DNA of 5,519 nucleotides from Methanobacteriota archaeon (GTDB lineage: Archaea; Halobacteriota; Methanocellia; Methanocellales; Methanocellaceae): assembly GCA_023436075.1 (NCBI GenBank), contig JAEZKS010000053.1, positions 1-5,519 of the forward strand, in the 5' to 3' direction. The notes under the pieces were generated by a model. That model was not told where the DNA came from, made no database searches, and saw only the letters and a list, made by a program, of their open reading frames with translations. Shown here one piece after another: positions 1 to 4,183 of the stretch. Both the position numbers and the translations under genes were made by a program. The first letter of the stretch is position 1; every line of letters starts with the position of its first letter.

Positions 1-85
1 GGCCGACTGCCTTGCCCTGGTTCTCTGACTTTGCCTCGGCCTCCTGCTTTATCCGGTCCAGTCTGGCTTTGATGTACCGGTCGAT
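1..85 (-). other. In-frame continuation beyond the TAG: charged helical tail, cut by the window edge
   Basis: Reading on in the same frame after the TAG at 88-86 gives 28 sense codons without a stop up to the edge. The peptide starts IDRYIKARLDRIKQEAEAKS and is strongly charged and helix-forming, as expected for a cytoplasmic tail after a membrane anchor. By my count 22 of the 28 codons end in G or C, like the confident genes here. This suggests that the TAG interrupts, or is read through within, one coding region: a nonsense mutation, a sequencing error, or suppression such as pyrrolysine insertion. There are no downstream data to decide between these. Confidence 0.4.
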
Positions 86-229
86 CTACCTCCCGACGAG
101 GGCGGTGGCGATGTTGAACAGGATGTAGACGACGAGGAAGAGGCCTACGATGACTACTCCAAGCACGAACAGGACGTCCAGTATCACGAGGATGATGATG
201 AATATGTAGATAAGCCATAGCGGGAGCAT
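86..229 (-). CDS. Small hydrophobic membrane protein, 47 aa, ending at an in-frame TAG
   Basis: I do not recognise the family. The frame starts at ATG (229-227), directly preceded by an in-frame TAG (232-230), so no longer start exists. The 47 residues are almost all Ile, Leu, Val and Phe, with a single acidic residue (D18) that divides a first hydrophobic stretch (about 2-17) from a second (about 19-45), so it is one long or two short membrane segments. It ends at TAG (88-86), but the same frame continues open with gene-like codons to the window edge (separate entry), so the true protein may be longer. A TATA-like box is centred 30 bp upstream of ATG, and no good ribosome-binding site is visible. 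It lies 71 bp downstream of the acetyltransferase gene on the same strand. The function cannot be inferred. Confidence 0.5.
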   Translation of the reverse strand: MLPLWLIYIFIIILVILDVLFVLGVVIVGLFLVVYILFNIATALVGR

Positions 230-253
230 CTAAACAGAAATAGTCCCTTAACA

Positions 254-264
254 GATAAAATAGT
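254..264 (-). promoter_or_regulatory. TATA-like box of the hydrophobic mini-protein gene
   Basis: On the minus strand this reads ACTATTTTATC, centred about 30 bp upstream of the ATG at 229. Archaeal transcription starts about 25 bp downstream of the TATA box, which would give a leader of only a few bases. The same T-rich stretch may also end the acetyltransferase transcript coming from 303. Confidence 0.35.
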
Positions 265-300
265 TTTACAAAGCAGGGCCTGTCAAATGGCAGCGGCCGT

Positions 301-759
301 TTATCGCTTATCTTCGGCCAGCTGCAACACAGTCATCCTGGGAACGAAACCGAATGACTCGTAGAACGGTATGGCCGCCTCGTTGCCCGCTGCGACGGCG
401 ACGATCTTCTTCTTCGCTCCCCCGGCGTCCAGCCATGCGATCGCCCTGCGCATCAGCTCTTCCCCGATGCCGCTACGGCGATAGCCATTCTCGACGAAGA
501 TGGAGTCGATCTCGCCGTCGCCTTCAGCAGAGATAGTGCAGACGCAGTATCCGATCTGGCTGCCGCCCCTGGCGGCGAGAATCACTCGCAGGCGCTCCTT
601 TTTCAGCAGGTCCTTTTTGCGTGCTTCGAAGGTCATCTGCTCATAGTGCCCCCGGAAATTCGACGAACGCACGAGGTGGTGATCGTTGAGCCCCTCCCAC
701 AGAGGCTGGATCAGGTCAATGTTTTCCGGGCCGAGTTCGATATACTTGATGCCTGCCAT
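301..759 (-). CDS. GNAT-family N-acetyltransferase
   Basis: This is a 152-residue single-domain protein of the GCN5-related acetyltransferase fold, which moves an acetyl group from acetyl-CoA to an amine; the substrate is unknown. Motif A is clear: strand IDSIFVE (about 84-90) followed by the acetyl-CoA pyrophosphate loop YRRSGIGEELM (93-103), matching R/Q-x-x-G-x-G. Motif B is present as NEAAIPFYESFGF (126-138), with the usual Asn and Tyr. The length is normal for the family. I chose ATG at 759 (MAGIKYIEL); an in-frame TTG at 768 would add three residues. Neither start has a clear Shine-Dalgarno site. The stop is TAA. The protein looks soluble, with no signal or membrane segment. Its neighbours do not suggest a substrate: a hydrophobic mini-protein downstream and a poorly understood gap upstream. 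The family call is firm; protein versus small-molecule acetylation is open. Confidence 0.93.
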   Translation of the reverse strand: MAGIKYIELGPENIDLIQPLWEGLNDHHLVRSSNFRGHYEQMTFEARKKDLLKKERLRVILAARGGSQIGYCVCTISAEGDGEIDSIFVENGYRRSGIGEELMRRAIAWLDAGGAKKKIVAVAAGNEAAIPFYESFGFVPRMTVLQLAEDKR

Positions 760-806
760 GAAGGTCAAGAGGTAATAGCACCTGTATGCCTATGTTCTTT
801 TTGCTT

Positions 807-815
807 TGTATAGCC
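807..815 (-). promoter_or_regulatory. Candidate TATA box of the acetyltransferase gene
   Basis: On the minus strand this reads CTATACAAA, about 52 bp upstream of the ATG at 759. A start site about 25 bp downstream would leave a leader of roughly 25 bases. It is the best TATA-like sequence in the gap, but the spacing is longer than for the other genes here. Confidence 0.3.
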
Positions 816-846
816 TGCGTCAAATCGCCGGCAGCGGATCAAACGA

Positions 847-858
847 TTTATACATAAA
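847..858 (+). promoter_or_regulatory. Strong TATA-like box reading rightwards into 880-1057
   Basis: TTTATACATAAA is the best match to the archaeal TATA consensus in this gap, set in an AT-rich run (846-868). A start about 25 bp downstream falls near 876, just before ATG codons at 880 and 884. The geometry matches the TATA-to-start spacing of the confident genes in this window, so a plus-strand transcript from here is plausible although the gene it serves is uncertain. Confidence 0.4.
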
Positions 859-879
859 TTTTAATATAGCCTACTAAAC

Positions 880-1002
880 ATGAATGGCAAGCTATACAAC
901 GTTCATAATATTGATGATGCCTTCTCAAAAGTCAAAGCATAAAAATGGCTATTACGTCTGGGCATTGGTGAAAATGAGGTGCGGATTTTCAGCGAGGCGT
1001 GA
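880..1002 (+). pseudogene. Possible remnant of a winged-helix regulator, broken by an in-frame TAA
   Basis: From ATG 880 the frame encodes 20 residues (MNGKLYNVHNIDDAFSKVKA) and stops at TAA (940-942). The next 19 codons, up to TGA at 1000, read KWLLRLGIGENEVRIFSEA. To my eye this resembles the first helices of TrmB-type archaeal regulators, which often carry a leucine-glycine-leucine...EN-E-alternating-aromatic pattern. This could be the 5' end of a decayed regulator gene, since nothing recognisable follows. The resemblance covers fewer than 20 residues and may be chance; it is mutually exclusive with the 57-aa frame as a real gene. Confidence 0.2.
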
Positions 1003-1057
1003 AAACGACATATCTGACAACAGTAAAGCGGACGCCGGCCAGAGCTTTTCTTATTAG
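884..1057 (+). CDS. Doubtful small reading frame, 57 aa
   Basis: I do not recognise it. It runs from ATG (884) to TAG (1055-1057) and begins MASYTTFIILMMPSQKSK; further ATGs at 914 and 917 could give about 46 residues. For it: a good TATA-like box centred about 33 bp upstream, in the position seen for other genes here. Against it: third codon positions are often A or T, unlike the strongly GC-ending neighbours, no ribosome-binding site is visible, and the composition has no clear domain. An overlapping frame starting at ATG 880 competes with it. It may equally be the body of a short non-coding RNA or decayed sequence. Confidence 0.22.
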   Translation: MASYTTFIILMMPSQKSKHKNGYYVWALVKMRCGFSARRENDISDNSKADAGQSFSY

Positions 1058-1071
1058 AATACCGGCGCGCT

Positions 1072-1091
1072 GAAAAGTAAAAAATTTTAAA
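1072..1091 (-). terminator. U-rich terminator after the RPA gene
   Basis: On the minus strand, TTTAAAATTTTTTACTTTTC begins a few bases after the RPA stop codon. Runs of T in the non-template strand without a required hairpin are the usual archaeal intrinsic termination signal, and the position directly behind the stop fits. Confidence 0.6.
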
Positions 1092-1095
1092 GGGC

Positions 1096-2289
1096 CTACT
1101 TCGTCTTGCGCACGCTGCTCCGCCAGTTGGCCCCAAGCTCGATGTCTCCCTTCATGCCTACCTTCGCCTGCGTGTCGGTGACCAGTATCTCATCGCCGAC
1201 CGAGAGCGCTTCCGCGAAGTTCGCGTGCTCGCCCCAAAAGACGACCCGGACGCGGCCCGTATCATCCGACAGCCACACGCCGCAGAGCCGGCCCGGCTTG
1301 CCGTCTTTCGTGGTAAATTCGCGGACGCCGTCGATGCCGGTGACCGTGCCCTTGACGTTGTACGAGTTGTCCGGCGTCACGTCGCCGATCTTCGTCGTGG
1401 CCTCCTCGTACCGGACCTCTTTGTCGGCCTTGCGGATGATGCCCCGGCTGCCAACGTTGACCTCGACGCCACCGTTGAAGCCTTCCCTGGTGTAGCCGTG
1501 CAGGAGTTCTATCGACTCGCCGGGCTGCAACGGGTCGAGTTCCTGGACCTTCGTGTCCCAGGCCGTCACCCGTATCTTGCCGGTCTCGTCGCCGATCACG
1601 AAGCTGGCCAGCGTGCCCGATGAGCCGTCCTTGCGGCTGAAGGTCCGGGGTTCCTGGCGTGACAGGATCACACCGCGGGTGCTCACGTTGCCGTTGCCGA
1701 CCTTGATGTCGGCGATCTTGACCATCGGGTCCTTCAGGGTGATCTTGACTGAGTCGTCCTTCACGATGCCGCCGCCACGGCCGATGCTCACCTCAAGGCC
1801 TTTCTGGCCTTCCTTCACGTAGCCTCGGACGCGGAGCGTATCGCCTTCCTTGATGTCGCCCGTCTTGACCGCATCCGCCAGGTCATCCCACAGCGATACG
1901 CGCACCTCGCCGGTCTCGTCGGCGACGGTGATGTTAGCGACGCTGCCCGTGGTGCCGTCCTGCCGGCTGAAAGTGCGGGGAGGGTAGGCAGTGGTGATCT
2001 TTCCGACAAAGTCGACGTTACGCTGGTTCATGGATATGTCCTTGATCTTGATCAGGGCGCCCCCGGCAGACATGACGCTCCCGCCGTCAGAGACCGCGGC
2101 AGCTCCGCCCGGAGACTTCTTCACCGCCGTCAGGTCGTCGAGCCCGAGGTCATGCGCCACGAGCAGGGCAGCCGTCCACTGGTCGCACAGCCCGTCCATC
2201 GCATCGATCTTGTCGTCGATGAACTGGCTGAACTGTTCCCGGGTGACCTTGCCGTTTAGCTTTCCGTATATATCGTCAATGTCGGCCAT
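1096..2289 (-). CDS. rpa: Replication protein A homologue, single-stranded-DNA-binding, three OB folds
   Basis: This protein binds and protects single-stranded DNA in replication, repair and recombination. I start it at ATG 2289 (MADIDDIYGKL, 397 aa), because an upstream in-frame TTG at 2307 adds only six atypical residues and TGGAG lies just before the ATG. Residues 1-55 form the small helical N-terminal domain typical of archaeal RPA (DIYGKL...GLCDQWTAALLVAHDLG). A flexible Gly/Ala/Ser linker (about 58-78) follows. Then come three OB folds at about 82-175, 190-285 and 300-390. Each carries the pattern F-T/S-x-x-D-G-x-x-G followed by D-E/D-T-G-x-[VI]-R-V-x-x-W; the first two share PRTFSR. 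I see no CxxC zinc finger, unlike the two-OB-plus-zinc paralogues known in Methanosarcina. The gene stands alone; its stop TAG is backed by TAA two codons later. Confidence 0.93.
   Translation of the reverse strand: MADIDDIYGKLNGKVTREQFSQFIDDKIDAMDGLCDQWTAALLVAHDLGLDDLTAVKKSPGGAAAVSDGGSVMSAGGALIKIKDISMNQRNVDFVGKITTAYPPRTFSRQDGTTGSVANITVADETGEVRVSLWDDLADAVKTGDIKEGDTLRVRGYVKEGQKGLEVSIGRGGGIVKDDSVKITLKDPMVKIADIKVGNGNVSTRGVILSRQEPRTFSRKDGSSGTLASFVIGDETGKIRVTAWDTKVQELDPLQPGESIELLHGYTREGFNGGVEVNVGSRGIIRKADKEVRYEEATTKIGDVTPDNSYNVKGTVTGIDGVREFTTKDGKPGRLCGVWLSDDTGRVRVVFWGEHANFAEALSVGDEILVTDTQAKVGMKGDIELGANWRSSVRKTK
1580..1980 (-). repeat. Internal repeat within rpa: matching OB-fold cores
   Basis: The 71-bp segments 1580-1650 (second OB fold) and 1910-1980 (first OB fold) align without gaps at about 73 percent identity by my hand count, 330 bp apart. 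Both encode the PRTFSR...DG...G...DETG core. This is the trace of an OB-fold duplication inside the gene; the third fold is more divergent. It is an old protein-domain repeat, not a mobile or regulatory repeat. Confidence 0.6.
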
Positions 2290-2323
2290 GCTCCAATCCC
2301 ACGGCAAGAAATAAGGGCTGGAT

Positions 2324-2332
2324 GATAATAAT
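2324..2332 (-). promoter_or_regulatory. Weak TATA candidate upstream of rpa
   Basis: On the minus strand this reads ATTATTATC, about 39 bp upstream of the ATG at 2289, predicting a leader of roughly 13 bases that still includes the GGAG-like element before the start. A second candidate, CTAAAAATC near 2356-2365, would give a longer leader. Neither is a strong match. Confidence 0.25.
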
Positions 2333-2383
2333 GTTGTCGATGAGGACGTCTTGGAGATTTTTAGAGGACACAGGGGATTTTCA

Positions 2384-2419
2384 CCACAGAGGGCACAGAG
2401 GACACGGAGAGCACAAAGG
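2384..2419. repeat. Four-copy 9-bp tandem repeat, CACAGAGG type
   Basis: Four imperfect 9-bp units in a row: CCACAGAGG, GCACAGAGG, ACACGGAGA, GCACAAAGG. The strands are purine-rich versus pyrimidine-rich. It lies between the stop of the sequon-rich surface protein gene (2459) and the rpa start (2289), so in the 3' untranslated part of the former or upstream of the rpa promoter. From memory, short repeats of this kind, with peptide translation HRGHRGHGEH, recur in intergenic DNA of many unrelated microbes and generate spurious predicted proteins; no function is established to my knowledge. Confidence 0.75.
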
Positions 2420-2458
2420 AAATAACGGTAACGGAGCCCGGTTCAGGCTTCCGATCAC

Positions 2459-3148
2459 TCAGCCCCAGTCGACTAATTCGAAAACGGCGTTCTCCCTCGA
2501 CGGCTGAACTTTCATGGGAAGAGGTATGGAATCGTTGAACCAGAACGTGATTCGGTATCCTGCACCTACATTGTTGATGTTCTGGTCAGGCAGGTAATAT
2601 TTATCGCAGACGTACGTACTGTTGGCGACCGTGATAGTTTCGCTCCCTCTAGGTGCGATCGGAAGACCGTACGGTAGAAGGAAGACCCTTTTCTGATACG
2701 TGGAGTTGCGATCGTTGAAGGTACCATTAGCCCGCGGTGTGCCATCCTCGTTAAAGCTCTGGAACCGGTCCGCTACCCATTTACCGTCAGCATCGTAGTA
2801 ATAATCGTTAATCTGGATGAAGACAGCCGGGTCGATGCTCTGGTAAGTATCCCTGATGTGCAGGCATGGAGTGCCGTTGTATGTCACGTCATCGTAAGCT
2901 GTCGTCACGCGGACGACCGGCGGGTTGGTCTCCGAGACCCAGTAGTCGATCTGGTCGTACGTGTACCAGGAGAACCGGTCCGTGTGGTACAACTCCGATG
3001 TGTTGATCGTCTTGCCGATGAAGATGAAATTGTCCGGCACTTCAATGGAGATGTACATGTAATTGTAGGCGACGAACGCAGCTACGCCGGCGACGGCCAG
3101 CGCGGCCACGACAATAAAGACGAGAGAGTTCCCTTTCACTGGTACCAC
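2459..3148 (-). CDS. Membrane-anchored, outward-facing protein rich in N-glycosylation sequons; function unknown
   Basis: I do not recognise the family. The protein has 229 residues: a short basic N terminus (K5), one membrane segment (about 9-30) acting as an uncleaved signal anchor, then about 195 polar residues that should lie outside the cell. That part is rich in Tyr, Asp, Asn and beta-strand-like stretches, has two cysteines (C95, C181) that might pair, and six N-x-S/T sequons (N49, N91, N141, N148, N176, N205). No lipobox, protease or binding motif is visible. The start is GTG 3148; a second GTG at 3139 would shorten it by three residues. A TATA-like box centred about 31 bp upstream predicts an almost leaderless mRNA. 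The stop is TGA. It is separated from tetR by 172 bp and probably transcribed on its own. An S-layer-associated or cell-envelope role is inference from topology only. Confidence 0.85.
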   Translation of the reverse strand: MVPVKGNSLVFIVVAALAVAGVAAFVAYNYMYISIEVPDNFIFIGKTINTSELYHTDRFSWYTYDQIDYWVSETNPPVVRVTTAYDDVTYNGTPCLHIRDTYQSIDPAVFIQINDYYYDADGKWVADRFQSFNEDGTPRANGTFNDRNSTYQKRVFLLPYGLPIAPRGSETITVANSTYVCDKYYLPDQNINNVGAGYRITFWFNDSIPLPMKVQPSRENAVFELVDWG

Positions 3149-3174
3149 TAACCCAATAACGTATTTCCGGGCAC

Positions 3175-3183
3175 AAATATAAG
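3175..3183 (-). promoter_or_regulatory. TATA box of the surface-protein gene
   Basis: On the minus strand this reads CTTATATTT, centred about 31 bp upstream of GTG 3148. Initiation about 25 bp downstream would fall within a few bases of the start codon, so the mRNA is probably almost leaderless, in line with the absence of a strong Shine-Dalgarno sequence. Confidence 0.5.
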
Positions 3184-3213
3184 CTTTTTATACAAAATCT
3201 GAAATTATAATAG
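3184..3213 (-). terminator. Possible T-rich terminator after tetR
   Basis: On the minus strand this AT-rich stretch has several short T runs (ATTATAATTTCAGATTTTG and on). It lies about 110 bp after the tetR stop and immediately before the next gene's TATA box, where a terminator would be expected. The T runs are short, so the call is weak. On the plus strand the same bases contain TTTTTATAC, a possible antisense promoter. Confidence 0.25.
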
Positions 3214-3320
3214 GTGAACTGCCAGGCCGTTCGATGTGCCGCAAGCCCGGCTCGAACTTCTATATGAGATCGACCTTCGTCGCGGTCACGCGCGCGACCG
3301 CCCGACCTCCTCGCATCAAT

Positions 3321-3992
3321 TCAAATCCACCCGGAATCGACTCCCCCAAGCGGCGTGCTCCCACGGTTTTCAATGGCACGCCGGAGCCGTCCAAGCGTGA
3401 AGTAGAAGATTTCGTCCCGGGCAGGCCTGATGCTCCCGACAGGTGAGGAGATGAGCGGCGACCGGATCATGGCCCTGGAAGCCTCGATCAGGAACATCGC
3501 AGCCTTGAGCGGTTCCGCGTCGGGGTCGATGGAGCCGTCTTTTATTCCAACGTTCACCGCGTCGATCGCGATCTTCGTACAGTCGGCGTTATGGGCGGCG
3601 AGCTCCTGCCGGAGTGCTTCGCTCGTGCCGGCGGAATTGCACCTGGGTCCGGCATCAGACAGTGTACGGAAGTAGAAGGGGTGCTGCTTCGAAAATTCGT
3701 AAAAAGCGACGCTGACGGCGCAGGCCTTATCGATCCCCCGTGCTTCCCGTGCCACGCCCCGTGCCATCATGTCCTTGAGGATGACGGTCCCGTGGATGGC
3801 TACAGCGAGGTAGAGCGAGTCTTTGTTGTCGAAGTACAGGTACAGTGTGCCCTTGGCCAGCTGCGATTCCCTTGCCACATCGTCCATCGCGACGCCATCG
3901 TAGCCTTTAGCGGCGAACAGTCGCTCTGCTGCGCTGACGATCGCCGTTTTCCTGGCCGCTTTTTCCTTCTCCTTGCGCTCTGCCGTCGACAC
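3321..3992 (-). CDS. TetR/AcrR-family transcriptional regulator
   Basis: This is a 223-residue one-component repressor, about normal length for the family. After a charged N-terminal arm, the TetR_N DNA-binding domain spans about 16-62: AAERLFAAKGYDGVAMDDVA, then the recognition helix region QLAKGTLYLYFDNKDSLYLAV. The 'GTLYLYF-x-x-K' signature is typical. The C-terminal helical domain (about 65-205), which would bind a ligand and form the dimer, is variable in this family, so the inducer cannot be named. The start is GTG 3992, preceded at good spacing by GAGAGGT, a strong ribosome-binding site. Two palindromes between its TATA box and the RBS suggest autorepression. The gene diverges from leuC with 191 bp between starts, but the palindromes lie about 100 bp from the leuC TATA box, so control of leuC is not implied. 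Confidence 0.94.
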   Translation of the reverse strand: MSTAERKEKEKAARKTAIVSAAERLFAAKGYDGVAMDDVARESQLAKGTLYLYFDNKDSLYLAVAIHGTVILKDMMARGVAREARGIDKACAVSVAFYEFSKQHPFYFRTLSDAGPRCNSAGTSEALRQELAAHNADCTKIAIDAVNVGIKDGSIDPDAEPLKAAMFLIEASRAMIRSPLISSPVGSIRPARDEIFYFTLGRLRRAIENRGSTPLGGVDSGWI

Positions 3993-3996
3993 AGGG

Positions 3997-4003
3997 ACCT
4001 CTC
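3997..4003 (-). promoter_or_regulatory. Ribosome-binding site of tetR
   Basis: On the minus strand GAGAGGT sits four bases before GTG 3992, complementary to the 16S rRNA 3' end. It fixes the GTG as the start and makes tetR one of the few genes here with a clear leader and Shine-Dalgarno site. Confidence 0.6.
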
Positions 4004-4009
4004 AGATTC

Positions 4010-4024
4010 ATGACCATAAGTCAT
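4010..4024. promoter_or_regulatory. Palindrome 1, candidate TetR operator
   Basis: ATGACCATAAGTCAT: perfect 5-bp arms ATGAC/GTCAT around a 5-bp centre. It matches palindrome 2 (4028-4042) at 11 of 15 positions in the same orientation, with centres 18 bp apart. It lies in the predicted tetR leader, just upstream of the RBS, where a bound repressor would block transcription. Confidence 0.55.
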
Positions 4025-4028
4025 CAAG

Positions 4029-4041
4029 TGACCAATGGTCA
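4029..4041. promoter_or_regulatory. Palindrome 2, candidate TetR operator
   Basis: TGACCAATGGTCA: perfect 6-bp arms TGACCA/TGGTCA around a single central A. It is centred at 4035, about 28 bp downstream of the tetR TATA box, so it covers the predicted transcription start. Blocking RNA polymerase here is a standard way for archaeal repressors to act. Together with palindrome 1 it could bind two TetR dimers. Confidence 0.6.
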
Positions 4042-4057
4042 TATAACAGATTTTAGT

Positions 4058-4068
4058 AATTTATAGAT
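4058..4068 (-). promoter_or_regulatory. TATA box of tetR
   Basis: On the minus strand this reads ATCTATAAATT. Transcription would start near 4037, inside palindrome 2, leaving a leader of about 45 bases that contains the ribosome-binding site. A weaker alternative, TTATATG near 4040-4046, would place the start nearer 4018. Confidence 0.45.
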
Positions 4069-4144
4069 AAAAAGGTTTACGCATGGCAGTTCTCATTATT
4101 ACTCCCGGTGATTGGCATTTTTGAAATACGGAGAAGACGGTTAG

Positions 4145-4153
4145 ATTTATAAG
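4145..4153 (+). promoter_or_regulatory. TATA box of the leuC operon
   Basis: ATTTATAAG is a strong archaeal TATA match, centred about 35 bp upstream of ATG 4184. The predicted start near 4174 leaves a leader of about 10 bases, too short for a normal ribosome-binding site, and none is seen. I find no copy of the tetR-proximal palindromes near this box. Confidence 0.55.
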
Positions 4154-4183
4154 CAGCCTGAATGATTAAAGCCTGTAGTTACT

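Larger units (their letters stand above)
769..1095. other. Gap without a confident gene
   Basis: This AT-rich stretch separates the acetyltransferase from RPA. It holds a minus-strand TATA candidate (807-815), a plus-strand TATA candidate (847-858), two competing tiny plus-strand frames (880-1057), a 6-bp inverted repeat (CGCCGG near 1033 with CCGGCG near 1062) around an AT-rich loop, and the U-rich terminator of the RPA transcript (1072-1091). I see no tRNA, insertion-sequence ends or longer gene in it. Confidence 0.5.

Noticed and set aside
1030..1068. 6-bp inverted repeat CGCCGG/CCGGCG as a hairpin terminator
   Set aside because: The loop is about 23 bases and no T run follows the stem on either strand; the U-rich tract at 1072-1091 explains rpa termination better.
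1225..1623. Long plus-strand open frames opposite rpa, up to 132 codons
   Set aside because: High third-position GC in rpa removes stops on the opposite strand. The rpa frame has clear domains; these do not.
2290..2307. Upstream TTG start for rpa adding six residues
   Set aside because: The added residues (MPWDWS) do not match the usual start of archaeal RPA, and the ATG at 2289 has a purine-rich element before it.
2322..2507. Plus-strand 61-codon frame with HRGHRGHGEHKG
   Set aside because: It is the translation of the 9-bp tandem repeat and runs into the 3' end of the surface-protein gene; this type of peptide is a known source of false gene calls.
3235..3270. tRNA-like GTTCGA on the minus strand near 3255
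   Set aside because: The flanking bases do not form a T-arm stem, and no acceptor or anticodon stem can be built around it.
3215..3315. Small minus-strand frame after tetR (starting MRGGRAVARV) also crossed by an in-frame TAG
   Set aside because: It would look like a second amber-interrupted gene, but the peptide shows no domain, its ATG has no TATA box at the usual distance, and it lies in the tetR 3' region; chance is enough.
3234..3446. Plus-strand 70-codon frame with an upstream TATA-like sequence
   Set aside because: Most of it is antisense to the tetR 3' end, its composition (Arg and Pro rich) is typical of an opposite-strand shadow, and no domain is visible.
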